From positions 1 through 22,931 of the forward strand of contig JAQVFD010000002.1 of assembly GCA_028697435.1 (NCBI GenBank): a stretch of DNA of 22,931 bases, written 5' to 3'. The notes below the pieces were generated by a model. It did no database searches and was not told the DNA's origin. It was given only the letters and a program-made list of their open reading frames with translations. Of the stretch, positions 8,500-15,416 are shown piece by piece; position 1 is the first letter of the stretch, and each line of letters starts with the position of its first letter. The translations under genes and the position numbers were made by a program. This stretch comes from Clostridiaceae bacterium. Lineage in GTDB: Bacteria > Bacillota > Clostridia > Lutisporales > Lutisporaceae.

Positions 8500-10836
8500 C
8501 TACATTAAAAACCTTTCTATTGAAACAAGTTTTTCCGGAGGCAATTCCTTTATTGAAGGGTCGAATATTATTTCTTCTAAACTAATTTCAAGAATATAAT
8601 CTCTAACCCATTCTATTTCTTCAAAAGACAGACCGTATCGTAGCATTAAAATTTCTTTTTCGTCGTCAGTACCATACTTAAAATATTTAGCTAATCTCAA
8701 TGCTCTATCATCCGTTGTTTTTTCATAATATTGATAGAAAATTGCATAGAATATATCACTAAGCTTAAAACTAATGAGCTTATCAAGATAATCATAAGTA
8801 TCAAACACAATTCTATCATAATCAATATTTATGGCCTTTGTTCCTTCTGTGTAAAGGCTATAATTGCGTAGGTTAATGTTAGGTAAGTCATCATACCCTC
8901 GTATAAATCCTGCATTTAACTGATTTGCTTGTTCTTTAAAAAGTCTTTTAAGAGATTGTGACGTTACCTCCTTAGACTGTCTTTCTAATTTTCTTCGTTC
9001 AGGAACACGAGCAGCAAAGGCATAACGACGCCAACAGATATCCTTGAATGTCTTACTATGAATTTTCCATAACAGAATTTTAATGGCAGTATTAAGTACG
9101 CTTCCTTCTCCATTCGACAGTTCCCGTCCATTCAAATAGTGGCGGTATAAGAGAACAAAATATTTATATAGAGCAAGTCTAAAGTTTATATCCTCGTTAA
9201 TAACATCTAATGAAATGAGTTGCCCGTTTGCAAACATAGACTCTAAAACATTTTTAACTATATCATCTATATTGTCATCTTTAAGCCTATTTACCTCAGC
9301 ATTTGTTAAATTGAATTCATCAGAAAACTCACCAGTATTTATAGCTTCCTTGAACTCCTTATAATCTACATCCTCTTCGCCCTCGTCTGTATCCAATAAA
9401 GATACATTGTTTAATATCTCTTCTTTTAGCATAACGATTCTAAAGTTGCTCATATTTTCACTTTTTACCACAACACTGCCGTAGTCAAATTTTAATGTAC
9501 TTGTAGAACGCCCAGCCCTACCGATAAGATTCTTCATTGATAGCGTTCGGCTTGCCTCAAAAGTATTAAGATAGACTACATCAAAAGGCATATTAATACC
9601 TTGCTCAAGAGTAGAAGTTGCAAAACAAATTCTACAAAAACCCTGTTGCGTAAAATGCTCTAAAATTAGCCTAGCTTGTAATGGCAATGATCCATGATGA
9701 ATAACTATTCCATGCCTAAGCATCTCTAGCATATTAGAACGATAATATGTGTCGTTAGCTCCTATATATTGATTCAATTGGTCTATAAGTTTCAATGCTG
9801 TAACATCTGAAATAGGCAGGCAAGCGTCTAGATAATTGGAAAATTTAGCGAACACTGATTTATTATAAATACTGGCTTTAGTAGTAAATATCAAAATACT
9901 TCCTCCGTTCTTTATAGCTTCCATAAGAGGGTCAAACTTACTTTTAATTTTCTGTTTTCCCATAACTTCCTTATCTATTCCAAAATGGAAATATTCATTA
10001 CCATCATTTGCAAAGAAAATTTGTCCAACATTTTTTTGCTGGTATTGTAAAGCTTTAGACTCAAACATGTCAAAGTTATTTTTTTCAAACTGAGCATCTG
10101 GATTAGAGATGAACGGGTGTGAAAATATACATTTTGCATTTGGAAATGCATTCTGAACTCGCCGTACTATACTGTCAAAATAAAGACCTCTAACCGATTC
10201 TTCATCACTTAGCTGTGCTTCATCAAATAAAAACATTTCAACATTTAAACTATCCTTGAATTTAAAAAGTTCTTTAGCTCTTTCAGGTGTTAAAATGAAT
10301 ACACTTCTTTTTACATGTTTTGTATTTATAAGGTCTACAAACGTAAGAACATTGACTGTTTTATCTGTTATCAATTTACATACTCGGTCATAATATTCAT
10401 TAATAAGTGCCCTTGAAGGTACAATAATTACAATATCTTTTTTTAAACTTTCAATGATATTTCTAAAAACATAAGATTTTCCTGTACTTGTAGGTGCAGA
10501 AAAACTAAAATATTTATATTCATTTATTGTTTGAACAATATTAGCCTGAACAGGGGTATAATTATTCTGATGTTTTTCTTTAATATACTCTCCATACATA
10601 TTAAATATAGTACTTTGTAAGGTAGTTGCATGGGGATTCTTATAAAAAACACCCATGATTTCTAAAATTTCATTTTGCACACTCTCAAAATATTCAGGTG
10701 CAAAAATACTTAAATAAGATAATATTTCTAAGACAGTTGTAGATGTTGGGCCCTCTGTAAAGAGCTTTTTTATTGCATAGGCAAATATCTCATCTAAATT
10801 TTTCTGTTCAATAATTTCTTTAATAAGCTCTTTCAT
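8500..10836 (-). CDS. hamB: Superfamily 2 DEAD/DEAH-type helicase, HamB-like (Hachiman)
   Basis: This 778-residue helicase is probably the sensor and motor of a Hachiman-type two-gene defence system. Motifs in order are a Q-motif-like YTPVQANIV (93-101), Walker A APTSTGKSY (114-122), FLFDEAQLS (Walker B, DEAQ, about 205-208) and LIFTTKAS. Then come GIVIHHGSLPLQAR (about 376-389), CFATSTLEQGINMPFD (motif V) and LIGRAGRS (motif VI, 438-444). The motor resembles Ski2-like helicases. The C-terminal 330 residues are helical and unrecognised. Its ATG overlaps the end of the PD-(D/E)XK gene by 4 nt (ATGA coupling), the gene order of hamA-hamB. The family name rests on the partner and gene order, so a related nuclease-helicase pair (AbpAB) is an equally good label. 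Confidence 0.68.
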   Translation of the reverse strand: MKELIKEIIEQKNLDEIFAYAIKKLFTEGPTSTTVLEILSYLSIFAPEYFESVQNEILEIMGVFYKNPHATTLQSTIFNMYGEYIKEKHQNNYTPVQANIVQTINEYKYFSFSAPTSTGKSYVFRNIIESLKKDIVIIVPSRALINEYYDRVCKLITDKTVNVLTFVDLINTKHVKRSVFILTPERAKELFKFKDSLNVEMFLFDEAQLSDEESVRGLYFDSIVRRVQNAFPNAKCIFSHPFISNPDAQFEKNNFDMFESKALQYQQKNVGQIFFANDGNEYFHFGIDKEVMGKQKIKSKFDPLMEAIKNGGSILIFTTKASIYNKSVFAKFSNYLDACLPISDVTALKLIDQLNQYIGANDTYYRSNMLEMLRHGIVIHHGSLPLQARLILEHFTQQGFCRICFATSTLEQGINMPFDVVYLNTFEASRTLSMKNLIGRAGRSTSTLKFDYGSVVVKSENMSNFRIVMLKEEILNNVSLLDTDEGEEDVDYKEFKEAINTGEFSDEFNLTNAEVNRLKDDNIDDIVKNVLESMFANGQLISLDVINEDINFRLALYKYFVLLYRHYLNGRELSNGEGSVLNTAIKILLWKIHSKTFKDICWRRYAFAARVPERRKLERQSKEVTSQSLKRLFKEQANQLNAGFIRGYDDLPNINLRNYSLYTEGTKAINIDYDRIVFDTYDYLDKLISFKLSDIFYAIFYQYYEKTTDDRALRLAKYFKYGTDDEKEILMLRYGLSFEEIEWVRDYILEISLEEIIFDPSIKELPPEKLVSIERFLM

Positions 10837-11519
10837 ATGTTCACCGCCACCAAAATAATTTCTTCATAGCCTAAAAGTATCTTATAGTCTTGATTTTGGG
10901 TTATATTTCTAATCAAAGAATCAGAAGCTGTCGCTTTTGCAGAAAAACCTATAGCAAAGCCTTTAGTTCCTTTCATCACTTTTCTTAATGCTGCTTCACA
11001 AAAAAAATCTCTTAGGTCCGGAATATCTTTTTTATCTTTTCCGTCAGAAATAAATTCAACAACTTGTTTAAGTCCAGTGCCGTATGCATTTCGACTGCTT
11101 GAATACTTTGCTTCTCCGAATATTAGAGTTTCACAGTCATTTTGAGTATGAAAATCAAAACCTGGATTTTTTGAAACCTGCTTACTATATAGTTCAGCAA
11201 GAGGTACACTTAAATAGTTTAATTGATTGACAATAGCACTTCTTGAAAGCTCAGAAACTACATATTCACCAGCGTCCTCTGATACTTGTTCCGAGGATGA
11301 AGCTATTAATTTCGCAGTAATATCGCATACTGTCGGTAAGGCTCTCGCCCTGAATCCTTCTCTAATGTACTCTTCATCAAATCGGCTTATCCAAGAAAGG
11401 TCAGAAAGCGTATTAATAATATCTGTTAAGGTTGACTGTAAGTTAATTGGCTCAACACGAATAAAGGTAACTTTTTTATGGTTACTCTCATCAATTTTTC
11501 TAAAATCTAATATGTTCAT
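10833..11519 (-). CDS. hamA: PD-(D/E)XK nuclease, HamA-like (DUF1837-type)
   Basis: This 228-residue protein is the predicted nuclease effector of the helicase encoded next to it. The active-site pattern is visible: a GE in a helix (EDAGEYVV, E85), GFDFHTQ (D122) and LIFGEAKYSSS (E136-x-K138), followed by a helix with Gln (GLKQVVEF). The layout and the upstream partner role match HamA/AbpA of the Hachiman group, where the nuclease is held inactive by the helicase and degrades DNA once released. That mechanism is family knowledge, not something the sequence shows. The ATG at 11519 follows AGAGGTG. Overlap with the helicase gene shows a tight operon. I am sure of the nuclease fold and moderately sure of the HamA assignment. 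Confidence 0.65.
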   Translation of the reverse strand: MNILDFRKIDESNHKKVTFIRVEPINLQSTLTDIINTLSDLSWISRFDEEYIREGFRARALPTVCDITAKLIASSSEQVSEDAGEYVVSELSRSAIVNQLNYLSVPLAELYSKQVSKNPGFDFHTQNDCETLIFGEAKYSSSRNAYGTGLKQVVEFISDGKDKKDIPDLRDFFCEAALRKVMKGTKGFAIGFSAKATASDSLIRNITQNQDYKILLGYEEIILVAVNI

Positions 11520-11596
11520 CTTTTTTCACCTCTACTCCTAAGTAGATTTTCATTTTATATACCGTGCCAAGACGACGTGACCTTGCGACTAATTTA

Positions 11597-11789
11597 ACCT
11601 AACGGTTCCGCACTCACGACGTCCCTGAACCGGACCTACAGAGCCCTTCCCCCTAGGGGTGCTGTGTCCCCGGTGAAGGGGTGTGGTTGCTACTTAAATC
11701 AGACTCTAGTATCGCACATCTGCTTCAACCCGAGGCATGCATGATTCTTGCTCTTGCAACCGCGTCGCTGCGCGAGGGCATTGTTAGAA
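11597..11789 (-). repeat. attC-like intergenic element, copy 3 (193 bp)
   Basis: On the minus strand it starts with TTCTAAC-AATG (11789) and ends with GTTAGGT-T-AAAT (11597-11603). The two ends form an imperfect inverted repeat: CTAAC pairs with GTTAG, and after an unpaired spacer CGACG (near 11762) pairs with CGTCG (near 11620), with further pairs and bulges between. That is the R''-L''/L'-R' plan of integron attC sites. A stem GTCC/GGAC with the loop GGTTCAG sits at 11621-11635. A further stem CCCTTC/GAAGGG encloses the shared CACCGGGG block. The 327-bp gap between hamA and the HEPN-like gene holds this element and nothing else I can identify. Confidence 0.7.
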
Positions 11790-11846
11790 GATGTTGGTTC
11801 GGTTTCCTATGGCGCAAGTGATCTGGCAAAGCACATACTCTGGAAT

Positions 11847-13265
11847 CTATACCGAAATACTATTAATTAAATCAATAAACTTTGTCTTTGTATTAGCATT
11901 TAATAAAGCTGCGTTTTGCGCTTTAGATATCGCTTCCAAACCCGTCTTAAGCTTTATATTTGCTGTCTTTTGATAGAATCCATCAGCAAGATGTTTGTAG
12001 TTGTTTGCACATGAACTAAATTGAAGTCTTGATAATACATCTGAATCCCATAACAATTTCAAAAACACAAGAAAGTGTTTATCGCTAAACCTATTAACTA
12101 GCTCATCATAATAATCGTAAGCTCCGCTTGATATTCCAAAACCATTACCTATTCGACAAAGTACTAATACCTTTACGTATTTTTCAAGTACAGCTTCAGG
12201 AACATCTCCATTACCTGGAACATAGCTTATCAGCATTCTAGCATGTGGAGGCTCATTATAGAAATTATTCCAACCGTTATGCGCAGCAAAAAGTCCATCG
12301 AGAATTTGATTCATATCTATAGCTCTCTGTTCATGTGGCAAAAATGACAACCCATCAACGGAGCTTAGAAACTCATGTGCAAGACGTTTTCTATCAACCT
12401 CAGCATTAGCTGAAAATACTGCGTACTTCAATCCAGCTTCATGCTTAGATTGCTTTGAACAACTACTCCATAAAGATGGTGAAATATATCTGAGGTTCTG
12501 CCTAACCGTTGAATCCGTATCTGGTTGAGTATACATTCCAAACACAGCTCTAATTGTTGAATCAACTAAATCTATGGGTAGCTTCTGTATGTTTGACTCG
12601 ATTGGTGCAACATCATTCTGTGATAGCACATTACACCTTAAGTTATTTAGTAGCCTCTTGACCTCAAGCACGGGGCCTTCAGGCTCCTTGGCTAAGACTT
12701 CTTTAATACAAGTTTGCAACCAACTAGATAGTTGAAGTCCATCTATATCATTATGATTAGGATGAGCTGCACTGGCATGATTTCTCATATCTCTAATATA
12801 ATCAAGGTGTTTAAACCCTATCTCTGAAATTATTCCTGTATCTTTACAGCCTTTTATTAATTCCCACTCATCCAGCTTTTTAAGGTCATCTTCAGTTCGT
12901 ATGGAAGCCCTTCTTTTACTATCAGTAACAACACTATTTAAAAAATAATCAATATCAAATTGGGCTACTTTTCTCCTAAGATTAGCCACTGTCTCATTCC
13001 AAAGCATATTTAAAGCTGCATCAAATAAACCGATCCCACAAGCTGCAATAAATTTGGAAATATAAACAGCATTTTCTTTAAATTCAGGCTGGACTCTATC
13101 GATAATAGAAGGTAAATTATTAATTACAACCCTTCTTTCTTCCGGTTCAATTAGAACATTTTCGGTAGGTAATCCCAGATATGCCAAGTAATTGTGTAGA
13201 CCTTCTGAAAGATCTGTTATTTCTTCCTCCACTGTTTGTTTCAACATAGGTAATTGTTGATTCAT
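11847..13265 (-). CDS. HEPN-motif protein of unknown family, probable stand-alone defence gene
   Basis: I do not recognise this 472-residue protein as a named family. The N-terminal third is helical and ends in YIRDMRNHASAAHPNH. That contains an R-x6-H (R161, H168) of the kind that forms the RNA-cutting active site of HEPN domains, and the stretch before it (NMLWNETVANLRRKV) resembles HEPN proteins involved in abortive infection. The C-terminal two thirds (about 190-472) are mostly helical with no motif I can name. I chose the ATG at 13265 because it follows GGAGGGAG; an ATG at 13310 would add 15 residues without a good site. It stands alone between a GTTAGGT half-site upstream and an attC-like element downstream, as a single-gene cassette would. 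Confidence 0.55.
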   Translation of the reverse strand: MNQQLPMLKQTVEEEITDLSEGLHNYLAYLGLPTENVLIEPEERRVVINNLPSIIDRVQPEFKENAVYISKFIAACGIGLFDAALNMLWNETVANLRRKVAQFDIDYFLNSVVTDSKRRASIRTEDDLKKLDEWELIKGCKDTGIISEIGFKHLDYIRDMRNHASAAHPNHNDIDGLQLSSWLQTCIKEVLAKEPEGPVLEVKRLLNNLRCNVLSQNDVAPIESNIQKLPIDLVDSTIRAVFGMYTQPDTDSTVRQNLRYISPSLWSSCSKQSKHEAGLKYAVFSANAEVDRKRLAHEFLSSVDGLSFLPHEQRAIDMNQILDGLFAAHNGWNNFYNEPPHARMLISYVPGNGDVPEAVLEKYVKVLVLCRIGNGFGISSGAYDYYDELVNRFSDKHFLVFLKLLWDSDVLSRLQFSSCANNYKHLADGFYQKTANIKLKTGLEAISKAQNAALLNANTKTKFIDLINSISV

Positions 13266-13321
13266 TGTTCTCCCTCCTATATCGTTACTTATGTAGTATT
13301 TTTTACTCACTTTTATTTACT

Positions 13322-13389
13322 TTTAACCTAATCTGTAAATCAAATTACCGAACCAATTTAACCTAACTAGTGTATTTATGAAATAAATA
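13322..13389 (-). other. Upstream boundary with GTTAGG cores and a palindrome (possible attI- or cassette-edge remnant)
   Basis: The 13-mer AATTTAACCTAAC (13355-13367, plus strand) is identical to the right end of repeat copy 3, so on the minus strand it reads GTTAGGTTAAATT just upstream of the HEPN-like gene. A second partial core, TTTAACCTAA, lies 35 bp away at 13322-13331. Adjacent is the perfect 8-bp inverted repeat GTATTTAT/ATAAATAC (13371-13389). No matching left end is present, so this is a lone right core, as expected at the first cassette of an array. Confidence 0.45.
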
Positions 13390-13655
13390 CCCCAAATGTC
13401 CCTTCTATTTCTATGATGACATTCCTTTTATTCTATATGATAAATATTGGAATGGATTATGAACCCAAAACTATACTTCTTCCTAATATATTGGTATATC
13501 GAATTCTTTTACAAAGACCAATTTATATGGGCAGTTCAGATTTCAATTCTACTTTATATAACGGTTGTCAGATATCTAAAAGACACATAGCATATAATAC
13601 TATATATATATTTCTATATTTTCCTACAATTTCCTTCTAAAAACGTCAAAATAAA
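13390..13655. other. AT-rich gene-free stretch
   Basis: This is very AT-rich DNA between the cassette-like array and the toxin gene. I looked on both strands for an integrase, tRNA or other gene and found nothing convincing. A 75-codon open frame here lacks a ribosome binding site and normal composition. Confidence 0.5.
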
Positions 13656-13702
13656 GCAGAAAAGTATTCCGGAAATATTACATTTCCGGAATGCTTTTCT
13701 GC
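13656..13702 (-). terminator. Rho-independent terminator after the toxin gene
   Basis: A 21-bp inverted repeat (13656-13676 and 13682-13702, one G·U pair, 5-nt loop) lies 20 nt after the stop of the HicA-like gene. On the minus strand it is followed by TTTATTTT. It ends the toxin/antitoxin transcript and may work in both directions. Confidence 0.75.
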
Positions 13703-13721
13703 ATATTTGCAATTTCTATTA

Positions 13722-13940
13722 TCAGAGCTTATTATTGAAATATTCTTTTGTTACCCCCAGCTGCTTCTTAAGTATTATCCTAAAAAGATTTTTCTCTATT
13801 TCTCCCGACCCCATCGATACTTTTGTCCTTTTAATATTTCCTGAAGCATCAATTTTTCTGTAAAAATAATGGTCTGTTGTCTTATATAATTCCCAGCCAT
13901 CATTTTCACAAAACCTTTTCAGCTCTTTCCAGCTTGGCAT
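13722..13940 (-). CDS. HicA-like toxin (small dsRBD-fold mRNA interferase)
   Basis: This 72-residue basic protein is of the type II toxin class. It opens with MPSWKELKRFCENDGWELY, has YFYRKID, and a KVSMGSGEI segment before a C-terminal helix. HicA toxins are small proteins with a double-stranded-RNA-binding fold that cut mRNA using a conserved His or Gly-His. Here the H in TTDHYFYRK takes that position (KTTDHYFYRK in place of the classical GSHH). It overlaps the 3' end of the antitoxin gene by 22 nt and ends at a strong terminator. Antitoxin first, then toxin, is one of the two known orders. Confidence is good for a TA toxin, moderate for the HicA subfamily. Confidence 0.68.
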   Translation of the reverse strand: MPSWKELKRFCENDGWELYKTTDHYFYRKIDASGNIKRTKVSMGSGEIEKNLFRIILKKQLGVTKEYFNNKL

Positions 13941-14353
13941 TTTATCATACTCAATATATCTTCTGTTTCTTCCTGCAGGAGTACTTTAAGGACATAGGGC
14001 AGATGGGCTTTTCTGTTGGGGGCATTGTACCAGTATTCAAATTCATTATAGTATTCTTCGGCATATTCCTGTAAGTTTGAAGCCAGGATGCCCAATGCCT
14101 CTTCTTTTGTACTGCCGTTTGCTGCTATATCTATTTCTTCAAGTGCTGCCGTTACAGTTCCGCTTTCTTCTTCATATATGGTGACTGTAAGTTTGCATTC
14201 CTTCAGCATCTCATTTAGCATTTCAGTGCTTGCAGCAAAGATATAATCTCTTGAACGTTTTATAAATTTAGGTTTGTTTCTGACAACGGAATCAATAAAT
14301 CTTCCCCAATCCTTCCTTACATCTGTTGCGTTTATCGCTTCCAATTTCTTCAT
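13919..14353 (-). CDS. Antitoxin with Phd-like N-terminus and HicB-like C-terminus
   Basis: This 144-residue protein neutralises the toxin encoded just downstream and probably represses the operon. Residues 1-50 (INATDVRKDWGRFIDSVVRNKPKFIKRSRDYI) resemble a Phd/YefM-type DNA-binding antitoxin domain. Residues about 58-144 (LTVTIYEEESGTVTAAL, then STKEEALGILASNLQEYAEEYYNEF) resemble the HicB partner-binding domain. The combination is unusual but reads as one continuous frame. The ATG at 14353 is preceded by GGGAGG and AAGGGG; an upstream ATG at 14389 would run through the promoter. Palindromes immediately upstream look like its operator. Confidence 0.66.
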   Translation of the reverse strand: MKKLEAINATDVRKDWGRFIDSVVRNKPKFIKRSRDYIFAASTEMLNEMLKECKLTVTIYEEESGTVTAALEEIDIAANGSTKEEALGILASNLQEYAEEYYNEFEYWYNAPNRKAHLPYVLKVLLQEETEDILSMIKCQAGKS

Positions 14354-14368
14354 CCCCCTTCGCCTCCC

Positions 14369-14425
14369 ATTATAACATAAAACGTACATGATGTACAGTA
14401 TGTACGCCCCTATACTATAGTATAG
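14369..14425 (-). promoter_or_regulatory. Toxin/antitoxin promoter with palindromic operators
   Basis: On the minus strand TATAAT (14369-14374) is preceded, 17 nt away, by TGTACA. The perfect 13-bp palindrome GTACATGATGTAC (14384-14396) lies across the spacer and -35, and a further GTAC half-site follows at 14402. A perfect 16-bp palindrome CTATACTATAGTATAG lies at 14410-14425. This is the expected layout for autorepression by the antitoxin. Confidence 0.6.
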
Positions 14426-14535
14426 CCTGTATGCTGCGTTTTATTCCTGTTTATTATTTTTTTCAGTCGAAATATAGTTTCCATATAGCAATGTTGAATA
14501 ATCAATGGGATTTAAGCTTCAATTACCATTGTGTT

Positions 14536-14742
14536 TTAATTACCCATACCCTTAAATATACATTTAGTCAACACTGCCTTTGCCTCCGGTATAGGCATTG
14601 TATATCTCTGGGATAAATATCTGATACCGGCGGACAATTCACTGTCCGGACCTCCATATTGTGCAAAAAGCAGCTTTGCGATATGCAAATCACAGCCTTC
14701 TACCCAAGCCGGGAACTGAAGCTTCTTTTCATATATCCACAT
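14536..14742 (-). pseudogene. cotJC: cotJC, 3'-truncated (manganese-catalase-like spore coat protein)
   Basis: The first 55 or so residues match CotJC, the manganese-catalase-like inner spore coat protein: MWIYEKKLQFP, then AKLLFAQYGGPDSELSAGIRY, then LSQRYTMPIPEAKAVLT. The family is about 190 residues. Here the match stops exactly before the metal-binding Glu/His helix, and the frame ends at residue 68 in the unrelated tail KCIFKGMGN. No remainder is found in any frame of the following 180 bp, which lead into the toxin/antitoxin promoter. So the gene lost its catalytic part, probably when the accessory island arrived. It begins 3 nt after the cotJB stop, as in an intact operon. Confidence 0.8.
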
Positions 14743-14745
14743 ATA

Positions 14746-15018
14746 TTATCTCCCTCCCATATCATAGTCGATTTCCCATGGCCAAGGATCCTCTATCCAC
14801 TCCCATGGGCAGTCGCTCGTAAACTTATGGGTTATTGGTGCATGTTCTTCTTCATACTGTTCCTTAAGCATTTTGCATCTCATAACGTATTCATTATGCA
14901 GCCTGAGTGCCCTTTGATCAAAGGGATGTGTATCCAGGTACAAGTTCAGCTCTACCAGTGAGAAGTCAACTGTCATTATTTCTTTAAGCATCTCAAGCCT
15001 GTCTCTGCTTATATCCAT
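14746..15018 (-). CDS. cotJB: Spore coat protein CotJB
   Basis: This 90-residue protein of the inner spore coat is made in the mother cell during sporulation. It shows the family pattern LKEIMTVDFSLVELNLYLDT, then HPFDQRALRLHNEY, and the Trp-rich end CPWEWIEDPWPWE. I prefer the ATG at 15018, with GGAAGG 7 nt before it, to the GTG one codon earlier. It lies between cotJA and the truncated cotJC and has normal length. It marks the host as a spore former. Confidence 0.92.
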   Translation of the reverse strand: MDISRDRLEMLKEIMTVDFSLVELNLYLDTHPFDQRALRLHNEYVMRCKMLKEQYEEEHAPITHKFTSDCPWEWIEDPWPWEIDYDMGGR

Positions 15019-15037
15019 CACAAATACCTTCCTTTCC

Positions 15038-15262
15038 TCAATCTTCCCTATCCTTTTTCATCTTGACATACGGCCGGTATAACTCCGGAAAGATAGTCCC
15101 TTTTATCAATCCCTTCATAGGCTCATAAACCTTCTGAAGCACCTGGTAGGGCACATATGCTCTTGCCAGCATGAATTCAGGTCCCATAACAGGTATTTTA
15201 TATTGTGGAGCAACAAGCATTTCAGGTTTGTACACGTGATCATAGGTATAGTCTTTTGCCAT
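15038..15262 (-). CDS. cotJA: Spore coat associated protein CotJA
   Basis: This is the first gene of the cotJABC operon, about 74 residues and needed for assembly of CotJ proteins into the coat. It has the family features: an N-terminal Tyr-rich stretch, then LARAYVPYQVLQKVYEP, and FPELYRPYVK near the end. Two ATGs in a row (15265, 15262) follow AAGGGGGG; the second has the better spacing. Expression is probably under a mother-cell sigma factor (family knowledge; no clear promoter motif seen). Confidence 0.9.
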   Translation of the reverse strand: MAKDYTYDHVYKPEMLVAPQYKIPVMGPEFMLARAYVPYQVLQKVYEPMKGLIKGTIFPELYRPYVKMKKDRED

Positions 15263-15342
15263 CATTAACCCCCCTTTTATACATTATCCCTTCCATATTA
15301 TTCATCTGCTTTCCAATGTGTTACATGCTAAAGAGAGGCTAA

Positions 15343-15393
15343 TGCAAAAAACAAAAACCCCCTTCCGATAAAATTAAATATTTACCGAAAGGG
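15343..15393 (-). terminator. Rho-independent terminator after the kinase gene
   Basis: A 13-bp stem (15360-15372 with 15381-15393, including G·U pairs, 8-nt loop) is followed on the minus strand by GGTTTTTGTTTTTTG. It starts 24 nt after the stop of the kinase gene and closes the ECF/kinase transcript. Confidence 0.85.
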
Positions 15394-15416
15394 AGTCTGC
15401 TTTGACTTTTCTATTA

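Noticed and set aside
5944..11789. The three elements as group II intron remnants or HEARO/IscB-associated RNAs
   Set aside because: I see no domain V-like hairpin and no reverse transcriptase, and no IscB-type gene. The HNH fragment nearby is of the restriction type and is adjacent to none of copies 2 and 3.
5944..13389. CRISPR array
   Set aside because: Repeats are 149-193 bp, only partly similar and separated by whole genes; there are no short regularly spaced repeats or cas genes.
13413..13640. 75-codon plus-strand open frame in the AT-rich gap
   Set aside because: No ribosome binding site, no recognisable motif and composition typical of AT-rich non-coding DNA.
13390..14535. Site-specific integrase expected at the head of the array
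   Set aside because: Both strands were read here and only the TA pair and AT-rich DNA are present; no tyrosine recombinase is found anywhere in the window.
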